From Temnopleurus reevesii (Eukaryota > Echinodermata > Echinoidea > Temnopleuroida > Temnopleuridae): DNA of 14,219 bases. The translations under genes and the position numbers were made by a program. Location: contig BQKZ01000368.1 of assembly GCA_036244855.1 (NCBI GenBank), positions 118,976 to 133,194 on the forward strand. The letters run 5' to 3'. Shown here piece by piece: positions 8,258-14,219 of the stretch; within the stretch, counting starts at the first letter, position 1, and each line of letters opens with the position of its first letter. A model generated the notes under the pieces. That model made no database searches, was not told the origin of the DNA, and saw nothing but the letters and a program-made list of their open reading frames with translations.

Positions 8258-8344
8258 ACTTCTTCAATCACAAAAGGCAGGCTTCGAGCTGAACACAATC
8301 TCAAACACTGCGTTCTTCAATTCTGCACAGCAACTTGTAACATT
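8258..8344 (+). CDS. LRR exon 4 of 7 in view (irregular, 29 residues)
   Basis: The donor GTAAGT at 8345 is clear, and the 3' part reads ELNTISNTAFFNS then AQQLVTL, an LRR-like end. The start is the question. The CAG at 8278-8280 would leave a 64-nt exon that shifts frame. The AAG at 8255-8257 follows a better pyrimidine tract and leaves 87 nt, a multiple of 3; it keeps the LRR frame open and makes the joining codon CTA (Leu), as at all other joins. I therefore start it at 8258. The repeat then has 29 residues instead of 24, with about five extra after LLQSQKA, and Gln stands where the conserved Asn is expected. Alternatives are a decayed exon or one skipped in the mRNA; skipping would keep frame because exons 3 and 5 are both phase 2. 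Confidence 0.65.
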
Positions 8345-8358
8345 GTAAGTTCATGAAG

Positions 8359-8936
8359 TTAAAAAAAGAAGAGTCTACCCCAAAATAATAATCTTTTAAC
8401 AGAAGCAGAAAACATTGGTGAGTAAAGGAAACAAATTGAAAAAAAATCGGACAAGTAATAAAAAAAAACGTTAAGAATTTTTAAATATTTGAAAAAATTG
8501 GCAAATAATTGGAAATTTCCAGGGATGTTGCCAATTTGATGACATCATGGGTGCACAACAAACCAGAGTTTTCATTATAAAATGGTGAAAAATTCATTAT
8601 TTTTTCAAAAAGTTGCAAAGTTTGGATGAATGTAAACATGCAAATTGTGGATCTACATACATGACATCTCTATCATAAACATATCCAATGGTTAAAGTTT
8701 TGAGTAAATCATACTTTCGGGGAAAAAGTAACATTTTGTAACATTTATATGAATGTAAAAGATGGTAAGTTGTGCACCTGTGACGTCATCTGTTGCCAAT
8801 TTGTCTAAATATTCAAACATCTACAACTCTCTTGTTAGTTGTCCAATTTTTCTCAAACTTTTTTTGTTCTGTTCATCTAATTTTTCTGCTCCTGTTGAAG
8901 AAGTACTATCTTTGTTATCTTTGTGTAGACTTCAAT
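8359..8936. mobile_element. Foldback element family B, copy 2 (opposite orientation)
   Basis: It begins TTAAAAAAAGAAGAGTCTACCCC and shares AACAGAAGCAGAAAACATTG-GAGTAAA with copy 1. The interior CAATTTGATGACATCATGGG and GTGCACAACAAACCAGAGTTTT is the reverse complement of copy 1 bases around 7141-7186, which shows the orientation. The right end is decayed (GTGTAGACTTCAATTC). It starts 14 bases after the exon 4 donor. The open frame 8762-8956 is inside it and is not a gene. Confidence 0.85.
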
Positions 8937-9151
8937 TCAGGATTGGAATAATTTAACGATCGACACCTCAACAATCAATTCCTTGGACTCTTTCAAATCA
9001 AAATTAATGAATCAAAATGCCCAGTAAATAGCATCCGTCTTGCTAGGCGTTCTCAACAAAATAAACCCAAGAAGTTGGCGGAGTACAGCTAGTTTGCATA
9101 TGCCGACTCAACCAAGACAAGACAATGGTCTGCTTTTAAGGCCGACTTGAC

Positions 9152-9511
9152 AACTTTGCGTTTTTAGCCTGCGTCTGCCCAGCATTTTTTAGCAGAAAAG
9201 ATGCTCCCCTATCGCATAGTATAAGCTCCGGTTACATAGGACCCCGGAAGCAACACGATTCACCCAAATTATTTGTCAATTCATAGTTAACTGCCTCAGA
9301 ACAACGAGTCGGGGTGAATTGTGTTGCTTCCGGGGCCCTATGTGACCAGGGCTTTACACGGATCAGACGGTGGACTGACGATCTGCTTGTGCTCAATGAG
9401 CGTACGCTGCACGTCAGTTCATCGCATTGACCTGCGTCTTTGTGCGCCTACGTAGCGTTTCTAATTTAAAAAAAACCGCTTGACAGACGCAGCCTAAAAA
9501 CCCGAAAGCGT
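9152..9511. mobile_element. TIR element with TTTTTAGCCTGCGTCTG ends, host of a nested MITE
   Basis: TTTTTAGCCTGCGTCTG at 9161-9177 is mirrored with one mismatch at 9484-9500 (CAGACGCAGCCTAAAAA). Outer bases (TTTGCG and CGAAAG) also pair loosely. Within it lies family A copy 4, so this element is the older of the two. Boundaries are approximate. Confidence 0.7.
9222..9355. mobile_element. Palindromic MITE family A, copy 4
   Basis: TAAGCTCCGGTTACATAGG at the left pairs with CCTATGTGACCAGGGCTTTA at the right; CCCCGGAAGCAACACGATTC pairs with the right arm GAATTGTGTTGCTTCCGGGG almost perfectly. TA flanks it on both sides. Confidence 0.9.
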
Positions 9512-9950
9512 GAGTTGATTGCTATAGAAGAATAGAATATCGACGCTCTTATTTTTCTGACATTGAGCAATTTGCACACATATTCTAGATTCTAAATTCG
9601 CACTCAAATGCAGAACAAAATTAAGGTTTTTAATGAAAAAACACCAAACATGTTAATGGTATCGATATGGTTAGGATGCAGAAATTAATGTGAAACGAAC
9701 TGATGATATTCACAAATTGCTTTACATCCAGAAATACAAATGTCAAATGAGGAGAAGATTTTCCCAGGTATTCTTTTTTTTTTAGTTTGAAAATTCCAAT
9801 CAGCCATTATCCATACGGACCGCTAAATGAATCGATACCAACCCACACGGCGCACAGTGAATGGAATGTCCATTGGTATTATGTGCGGAGTGTTAATTCG
9901 CGTTCATTTTGTACGTAATGGGATGTGGTCTTGACGAGAGCCACACGTAT
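9512..9950. other. Intron DNA, no gene
   Basis: No exon or clear element was recognised. ATGGTATCGATATGG (9656 on) and AATCGATACCAAC (9830 on) contain short inverse words but no convincing arms. Confidence 0.4.
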
Positions 9951-10104
9951 TACAGGGGCCGCGGAACCGCGGGGGCAAGGGGGGCGATGTCCCCGCACTT
10001 TTTTCAGATAATACGTGCAAGCCTATGGAAGGGAAAAAAATGCTTGTCCAGAGCCCCCGCTGTGGCAGCCCACCCACTTTACAAAACGTTCCGCGGCCCC
10101 TGTA
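9951..10104. mobile_element. 154-bp GC-rich element with perfect 17-bp inverted ends
   Basis: TACAGGGGCCGCGGAAC at 9951-9967 is the exact reverse complement of 10088-10104. The interior is markedly more GC-rich than the surroundings (CGCGGGGGCAAGGGGGGCGA). Three overlapping open frames (between 9909 and 10326) arise because this GC-rich stretch lacks stops. They show no motif and I do not call them genes. Confidence 0.82.
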
Positions 10105-10551
10105 TCGTTACTTTGTAATTACTTTGATAATTATCTCTCGGGCTTTTTGCGCAATAAGTCCGCAAATCTTTATGACAATTTTCTTTTACTCATCCCGCAC
10201 CTTTTAAAAGCAAACTTAGCGTGCCCACTTTTACGACAGTTGCGCTACGCACATTTCAAAAAAAAAATCGTCAACCCCAAAATTGCTGGAAAAAGTGATT
10301 TTGTGTACAAAGTCAGTGCAAAATGAGTCTTCTGTTATAAATCATAAAAATAACAATATTTTAACTTGGCAGGAATCTGTTTATTTTAGCATGCTTTAAT
10401 TACTTCTTGCAATGATTTTCAGCGAAAAATTTCAGCGAAAAAAAATGAAAAACAAAAGGTCAAAAAATTACAAATATACATATAAAGAAATTTGGGACCA
10501 GCTTATACACATGATTACTCCATAAGCCTGTACTATGTTTTTATTTTCAAG
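10105..10551. other. Intron DNA upstream of LRR exon 5
   Basis: AT-rich, with A-runs and a short direct duplication TTTCAGCGAAAAA (10419-10441). No exon is visible other than the one at 10552. Confidence 0.4.
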
Positions 10552-10629
10552 GGATTTATCTTCCAACAATTTGCAAGCTGTTCCTCATGGAATTTTCAAC
10601 TTCGATAATTTCGAAAACCTTACGACATT
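10552..10629 (+). CDS. LRR exon 5 of 7 in view (26 residues)
   Basis: A 78-nt phase-2 exon between TTTTATTTTCAAG and GTAAGT. It encodes DLSSNNLQAVPHGIF then NFDNFENLTTL. The repeat is recognisable (L-S-S-N-N-L, V-P, I-F, closing L-T-T-L) but is two residues longer than the usual 24. The trailing TT plus G of the next exon gives Leu. It lies 2207 bp after exon 4. Some genes put an extra residue or two in the helical side of an LRR, so this does not suggest decay. Confidence 0.88.
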
Positions 10630-10660
10630 GTAAGTATACTTTTCTTATTTAATATTTTAT

Positions 10661-10840
10661 ATTATATCTAGGCTCTCCATAAGATTGACATTGAAAATGG
10701 CCAGAACAGGTGTATTCATCTAAAGTTGCTTTAACGGATACACCTACATTCAGCGGAATGTATGTATTTTTAAGCAGCGCTGTGTATCCTCTGGAAAAGC
10801 GCAATATAAATGTGAATATTATTATTATTATCATTTATTA
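10661..10840 (+). mobile_element. SINE-like 3' part with GCGCAATATAAATG and (ATT)n tail
   Basis: GGAAAAGCGCAATATAAATG followed by ATTATTATTATTATC matches the ending of the SINE at 12065-12106 (GGCGCTATATAAAAGTCG then ATTATTATTATC). Upstream, AGGTGTATTCATCTAAAG (10708-10725) pairs imperfectly with CTTTAACGGATACACCT (10729-10745), a small hairpin. No tRNA-like head was found here, so this is a truncated or different SINE. Confidence 0.6.
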
Positions 10841-11003
10841 AGCCGCTTAACTGTTGATCGTTCCGCGCAATTTTACAATAGATTGATTAACATTATGACT
10901 TTGATATACATGATAACACCAATACATGTCATAGTTAATGTATTAGGTAAAAAAAGAAGAATTGCTTTCTTTGTTTTTCTACAAACTTGTTTACTAAATG
11001 TCA

Positions 11004-11173
11004 TATGAACAATTTCCGTAAAATAAAGTGGGTCGCAGACAATAGATCCGTATGCCGTGTATTCAACTGTGTGAACATAACAATCACAAACCAGTACCGA
11101 TTTCAATAGCATTACAAAAGAGCATTGAATTTGCGTTCGACTTGACTTTTCTGAAATAGCTTGTATCGTGTTA
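11004..11173. mobile_element. MITE family with CTATTTCCG ends, copy 4
   Basis: The interior GATCCGTATGCCGTGTATTC, ACATAACAATCACAAACCAG and CATTGAATTTGCGTTCGACT matches copies at 3383 and 5263. The left end (ACAATTTCCGTAAAATAAAG) and right end (TCTGAAATAGCTTGTATCGTG) are decayed. A minus-strand open frame of 169 codons (10873-11382) covers this and the next MITE and is an artefact of them. Confidence 0.8.
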
Positions 11174-11239
11174 ATTTGTAATCTCGTTTCTGCTACTTTC
11201 CAAACCAATATAATTTCTGGGGAATCGCTAGTGTCTAAT

Positions 11240-11368
11240 TTAAGGGGATGTTGCTCAATGCGCATCTTGTACGAATCGCTAATAATGCTCGAATGAAAAT
11301 ATGCGTTTCCAGTTTCATCTGATTTGTAGTTGATTTGAAATTGATTGCAACTTTCTAGCAACACCCAA
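11240..11368. mobile_element. MITE with CTAAGGGGGTGTTG ends, copy 2 (decayed)
   Basis: TTAAGGGGATGTTGCTCAA at the left corresponds to the 5681 element. The right end is AGCAACACCC, preceded by TTTGTAGTTGATTTG and TTGATTGCAAC, as in the first copy. It is shorter, with several internal losses. Confidence 0.65.
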
Positions 11369-11414
11369 ATAACCGCAAACATATAATTTCTCTTTTTGCT
11401 CTTCCTCCCCTTAG

Positions 11415-11549
11415 GAATTTAAGAAAGAACAATATAACGAATGCATCGGCAATTTCAAGGAAGGATTTTCTCGGACAACCTGATGCCATCTATGACACGG
11501 TTATGAAATTCGCTAAACCATTCAAGGGATTGGAGAAGCTGGAATTTCT
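11415..11549 (+). CDS. LRR exon 6 of 7 in view (long irregular repeat, 45 residues)
   Basis: A 135-nt phase-2 exon after CCCCTTAG, with donor GTAAGT at 11550. It starts as a normal repeat (NLRKNNITNASAIS) and ends as one (FKGLEKLEFL). Between them is a stretch with acidic and aromatic residues (RKDFLGQPDAIYDTVMKFAK), so a single repeat has an insertion of roughly 20 residues. The frame is open and the joining codon on each side is Leu, which argues for a real expansion rather than a frameshift. Irregular long repeats occur in Toll-like receptors and some other LRR receptors, where the extra loop can take part in ligand binding; here that is only a possibility. NIT and NAS are potential N-glycosylation sequons if the protein is extracellular. 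Confidence 0.87.
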
Positions 11550-11571
11550 GTAAGTTTGAACATGTCGTTGC

Positions 11572-11613
11572 TGTTGTTGTTGTTGTTGTTGTTATTATTT
11601 ATTTATTTATTTA
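11572..11613. repeat. (GTT)n then (ATTT)n simple repeats after the exon 6 donor
   Basis: About seven GTT units (11572-11593), then repeated ATTT. Read on the minus strand, ATGGATAAATAAATAAATAA could be a LINE tail, with DNA to about 11720 as its 3' end. That part is uncertain. Confidence 0.75.
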
Positions 11614-11799
11614 TCCATGTTTTATTTACAACAAATCAAGAAAAGAACAATGGGTAGAGGATAGTCCGATTTAGTAAATGAAACTGCTCTACCACAGAGC
11701 CCTCCACCCATACAGATACATGTACATGTACAAACATTGTACTAAAGTTGTTGGAAATTTTGTAGGCGTTTCTCAATTGCTGGATTATCTCGCTTCGCC

Positions 11800-12106
11800 G
11801 CACCTGCTCGTCGTGGGGTAGTGGTCATGACTCTAGCCTTTCAACCAGAGGGTCGTATGTTCGAGTCCCACCCATGGCGTTAATTTCCTTCAGAAGGAAA
11901 TGTATCCACATTGTGCTGCACTCAACCCAGGTGAGGTGAATGGGTACCTGGTAGGAATATTTATTCTTTGAAATGCCAAGTACGCTAATGAAGTGGCTGC
12001 CGGGCTAAAGCCAGGGTAATAATGCTGCAATTGTAGAGCGCTTTAAGAATTCTTAGACTTGATAGGCGCTATATAAAAGTCGTTCATTATTATTATCATT
12101 ATTACT
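11800..12106 (+). mobile_element. tRNA-derived SINE, about 300 bp
   Basis: The head carries a box-A-like GTGGGGTAGTGGTCATGAC (from 11813) and a clear box B, TGTTCGAGTCCC (about 11859-11869), spaced as in a tRNA promoter for RNA polymerase III. The body follows, including GGTGAGGTGAATGGGTACC and TAGAGCGCTTTAAGAATTC. The tail is GGCGCTATATAAAAGTCG plus ATTATTATTATCATTATTA. Box A and the anticodon arm depart from a functional tRNA, so it is not a tRNA gene. The + orientation places it in the same sense as the LRR gene. Confidence 0.85.
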
Positions 12107-12660
12107 AGAAGGAGAAAGAAGAAAAGAAGAGGAAGAGGAAGAAGAGAAATTACGGCGTATGGTATGGAAGCGTATCCGGAAACACCTGCGGAATACTTTC
12201 TGACAATAAGAAAAAAACCCCGAAGAAACAAGAAAGAAATTCAATATCAGAATATGTTGAATGTCCTAAAATATTATTTTCGTGTCTTTTTGTTATTTAC
12301 TATATTTTCTTCCACAGTTTAGGGTGGTACCCCCTCCATGCAACCCGCCCTCTCTATCTCTTTGGATACGCACGTTTGCTCCTTATTATGAATAAGGAGC
12401 AATTACTATATTCAATATATTAATATTGAAGCTAGTGAAATTATGTAAAGAGAGTGTTACTTATTTTGAAAACAAATCAGCTGTATAGGTTTTGATTTCG
12501 TAAAGAACAATGAAATGTAATCATGACAAGATAGTGACTTGTCATAAATGATGTCTTATATTAAAAAGATACATTTTCTTTTAAATTCTTATTATATCGT
12601 AATTTTAATGTATGTAATATGATGAATATTCCTTATATTTTGCCTACAAACTCTATTTAA
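12107..12660. other. Intron DNA with purine tract and hairpin
   Basis: A GA-rich tract (12107-12150) follows the SINE tail. It explains the two overlapping Ser/Leu-rich open frames on the minus strand at 12043-12244, which are not genes. A short perfect hairpin lies at 12376-12402. No exon is seen. Confidence 0.45.
12376..12402. repeat. Perfect 12-bp hairpin with 3-base loop
   Basis: TTGCTCCTTATT, loop ATG, AATAAGGAGCAA. A second, AT-only snap-back (TTCAATAT / ATATTGAA) follows within 20 bases. Confidence 0.85.
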
Positions 12661-12689
12661 GGTTAATAACAACTTGCAGACACAGTGTC

Positions 12690-12875
12690 TGATCTTTTTT
12701 TTTTCCTTCTTCTTTTTTTCCCCTTCTTCTTATTTTTTTCCATTCTGTTTCAACTGTATTTTCTCATTATGTTTATATAATTGTCATTTTCATATTGTAT
12801 GTCAGTTGTATTCTCATACCCCATGAGGGTGCTTGAGTTAATAACCTAATCTAAACTAAAACTAAACCCCTCTAA
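12690..12875 (+). mobile_element. Probable LINE 3' end with (CTAAA)n tail
   Basis: A pyrimidine-rich stretch is followed by TCATACCCCATGAGGGTGCT and TTGAGTTAATAACC, then CTAATCTAAACTAAAACTAA. The tandem short-unit tail and the small CCCCATGAGGGT hairpin just before it are typical of LINE 3' ends. No coding part remains. Confidence 0.6.
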
Positions 12876-12965
12876 GATTCGCAATGTAAGTAAAGGACAT
12901 TTCTATGTTTAGTCTCTAGAAATGTGCAGGCATCAATAATCCAAAGAATAAATGAACCTTACCAT

Positions 12966-13025
12966 CGTTTTCCACTCTTTATTTTATATGGATCCAGCTT
13001 TTTAGACAACAATAAAATACGATAA
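12966..13025 (+). pseudogene. Decayed duplicate of the acceptor and start of LRR exon 7
   Basis: Bases 12966-13020 repeat 13198-13250 almost base for base, with a 2-nt length difference. The shared part includes the pyrimidine-rich stretch, the acceptor (GGATCCAG against GGATGCAG) and the first 18 or so coding bases, CTTTTTAGACAACAAT. Read in the same phase it gives F-L-D-N-N-K-I-R and then a TAA stop at 13023-13025. Similarity is lost after that, and a small inverted-repeat element begins at about 13030. It looks like a local tandem duplication whose downstream half was lost or overwritten. If the splice site at 12997 were used, the message would be cut short. Confidence 0.75.
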
Positions 13026-13029
13026 TATA

Positions 13030-13118
13030 CTAGTCGCACTTTTGTGCGTCTGTCCTCAGAAATGGATTTTCTTTAAACATCTTGTCGCATCTGGCCACTG
13101 AGGAAGAGTGCGACTTAC
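13030..13118. mobile_element. Small inverted-repeat element between the two exon 7 copies
   Basis: TAGTCGCACT with CCTCAG at the left pairs with CTGAGG and AGTGCGACTTA at the right. It is 89 bp in total. It begins where the decayed exon copy loses similarity. Confidence 0.6.
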
Positions 13119-13227
13119 TAACCTGTTTTGTTTCAATTGTATAGGCTCTCCGCCTGTCGGACTGGAGAGTATTTTGCCAATCTTGGTTTTATAACATCTT
13201 TTTCCCCTCTTTATTCTATGGATGCAG

Positions 13228-13377
13228 CTTTTTAGACAACAATAGTATACTTGGCATCAGCAACGGAACATTTTGTGAAGCTCCCCTTCTACGTGAGCTG
13301 CACCTGATGTATAATCAGATACAAAACGAATTCCTGGAAACTGCCGCCTTCGACTGTTTAGAAAGCTTGGTTTATTT
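13228..13377 (+). CDS. LRR exon 7 of 7 in view (two repeats)
   Basis: A 150-nt phase-2 exon after ATGGATGCAG, with donor GTAAGT at 13378. It encodes two LRRs: FLDNNSILGISNGTF then CEAPLLREL, followed by HLMYNQIQNEFLETAAF then DCLESLVYL. Its first base C completes CT to CTC (Leu). This exon may be a fusion of two ancestral one-repeat exons through intron loss, since the others carry one each. NNS and NGT are possible N-glycosylation sites. Two cysteines are present but do not form an LRR cap pattern. No further exon can be recognised in the remaining 842 bases, so the gene continues beyond the window. Confidence 0.9.
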
Positions 13378-13402
13378 GTAAGTAAGAACTCCCAAACTGG
13401 GC

Positions 13403-13564
13403 GGTGTTTCACCAAGTCGTTCTTAAAGTTACGCACGACTTTAAGATCGACTGGTATCATTTCTTGCGCTGAATGCTCGTACTATTATGAATTGTGCGCA
13501 CAAGAAGGGATACCAGTCGAACGTAAAGTCGTGCGTAAAGTCGTTCTTATCTTGGTGAAACACC
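13403..13564. mobile_element. 162-bp hairpin MITE with GGTGTTTCACCAAG ends
   Basis: GGTGTTTCACCAAG at 13403 is mirrored by CTTGGTGAAACACC at 13564. The arms go on through GTCGTTCTTA, ACGCACGACTTTA and CGACTGGTATC for about 55 bp, and pairing even continues in the centre (TTTCTTGCGC / GTGCGCACAAGAA). It begins 25 bases after the exon 7 donor. Two minus-strand open frames (13257-13460 and 13441-13629) overlap it and are artefacts. Confidence 0.9.
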
Positions 13565-13683
13565 TCCCGGGTTCCCCTACTTACCCATTGTTCGTTCAGA
13601 TTCTGAACGGTTTCATAATTTGTCTGCACCCGAGTGGTCTACCCCATATGATAAGAGCAAGGCCGATAAATGGCGTGATCTTG

Positions 13684-13859
13684 GGCCAATTGCTCGAACT
13701 AGTCTTAGCTATCCTCTTCATGCTAAGGCGTCTTAACTTCTTGTTCCACCCTGTTAACATAGTCGTATTACCTCTAATGTCTATGTTACGAATGTGGCAC
13801 AAGAAGTCAAGACGTCTTAGCAGGAAGATGATAGCTAAGAGCTTTTCGAGCAATCGGCC
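13684..13859. repeat. Long imperfect hairpin, 79-nt arms, 18-nt loop
   Basis: Bases 13684-13762 and 13781-13859 are inverted copies that agree at roughly four positions in five by my count, with no indels. Arms run from GGCC-ATTGCTCGAA at the base through CTTAGCTATC, GCTAAG, CGTCTT, ACTTCTTGT to AACATAG at the loop. This symmetry is why open frames occur on both strands (13492-13941 plus, 13596-13934 minus); I do not consider either a gene. No further inverted pairing was found outside the GGCC bases. It may be a MITE or a source of hairpin RNA. Confidence 0.88.
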
Positions 13860-14219
13860 TCTGGATATCTTCGTACAGAAACCGAAAATGCTGGGTCTGA
13901 TTTTTCGGGGTCGCGCCCTCTTCCGGTCTGGCATCAGTTAAAAGAAAAGTGATAGCGAGGATATAAGCGCTCTCAAAGAATCGTTTAGAATCTTAACTAG
14001 CCATTCGGAGGGTGATTTGCTTCCTAGAGATCATAAATCTTTGTGGAGATGTACTATATATACTAAAATGTAAACTACATGAGATCTGGAAAAAACCACG
14101 TGATTGGATACATATTTCATTTTAGCATTATGGTAATTCCACATGGCGGTAACGGAATAACATGCCATTTTACATGCGCGCACTGTGGGGGAGGGCACTA
14201 GAAAAAAGGGGGGGGGGGG
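13860..14219. other. Unassigned DNA ending in poly-G
   Basis: No LRR exon with splice sites is visible. The window ends in G12 (14208-14219), possibly the edge of a sequence gap. Confidence 0.4.

Noticed and set aside
8281..8344. 64-nt version of exon 4 starting after the CAG at 8280
   Set aside because: It would break the frame between exons 3 and 5, whereas the start at 8258 keeps frame and the Leu junction. It is kept only as an alternative splice site.
9909..10326. Three overlapping open frames on the + strand
   Set aside because: They lie over the GC-rich TIR element, where stop codons are scarce by composition; no splice sites or motifs support them.
10873..11382. 169-codon open frame on the - strand
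   Set aside because: It covers two MITE copies whose relatives elsewhere in the window do not keep the frame open.
11813..11880. Possible tRNA gene
   Set aside because: Box A and box B are present, but the anticodon arm has an extra base and mismatches, the acceptor stem does not pair, and a SINE body and tail follow.
12043..12244. Two overlapping minus-strand frames with Ser- and Leu-rich runs
   Set aside because: They are produced by the GA-rich tract and the SINE tail.
12317..12400. Possible exon after TTCCACAG at 12310-12317
   Set aside because: The frame that follows has no LRR pattern and no suitable donor.
13492..13941. 149-codon open frame on the + strand with a 112-codon frame opposite (13596-13934)
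   Set aside because: Both run over the 13403-13564 hairpin and/or the 13684-13859 hairpin. The arms give mirrored peptide pieces on the two strands, as a palindrome would, and no protein motif is present.

Overview
This window looks like AT-rich intron and exon DNA from an animal nuclear genome. It has seven short exons with GT-AG introns, a tRNA-derived SINE, LINE 3' ends with short tandem tails, and many palindromic miniature inverted-repeat elements (MITEs/foldbacks). The repeat style, including SINE tails of the type GCGCTATATAAA followed by (ATT)n and LINE tails of (GAATT)n, fits a marine invertebrate deuterostome, perhaps an echinoderm such as a sea urchin. That placement is inference only. 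No bacterial operon, phage, CRISPR array, rRNA gene or intact transposase is visible. Most long open frames are chance frames inside repeats.

One gene is supported, on the + strand and incomplete at both ends. Its exons are at 2463-2534, 5151-5222, 7431-7502, 8258-8344, 10552-10629, 11415-11549 and 13228-13377. Together they give 666 nt, or 222 codons, with no stop. Every exon is a multiple of 3, every intron is phase 2, and at every join the split codon reads leucine. The product is a row of about eight leucine-rich repeats (LRRs). The first three exons are canonical 24-residue repeats; later ones are irregular (29, 26 and 45 residues), and the last holds two repeats. No signal peptide, cysteine caps, transmembrane segment or intracellular domain is in view, so the parent protein cannot be named. 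LGR/relaxin-receptor-type GPCRs, Slit/peroxidasin-type secreted proteins and Toll-like receptors all remain possible.

Layout: 1-2462 is upstream intron or flank, with a LINE nested in a MITE and a MITE nested in a LINE. Intron 2535-5150 carries a 436-bp foldback, a nested MITE pair and a 124-bp palindrome. Intron 5223-7430 carries several MITEs and a 559-bp foldback. Intron 7503-8257 has two copies of a ~130-bp palindromic MITE and a 2-base N gap. Intron 8345-10551 has an opposite-orientation copy of the large foldback, a nested TIR element and a GC-rich TIR element. Intron 10630-11414 has a SINE-like tail and two MITEs. Intron 11550-13227 has a tRNA-type SINE, a LINE tail and a decayed duplicate of the start of the last exon. 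After 13377 come two strong hairpins, then a poly-G run at the window end.

I found no new molecular system. The points most worth a second look are the strict leucine-codon splitting, the irregular exon at 8258-8344 with a competing acceptor, the decayed exon duplicate near 12998, the opposite-orientation foldbacks flanking two exons, and the long imperfect hairpin at 13684-13859.
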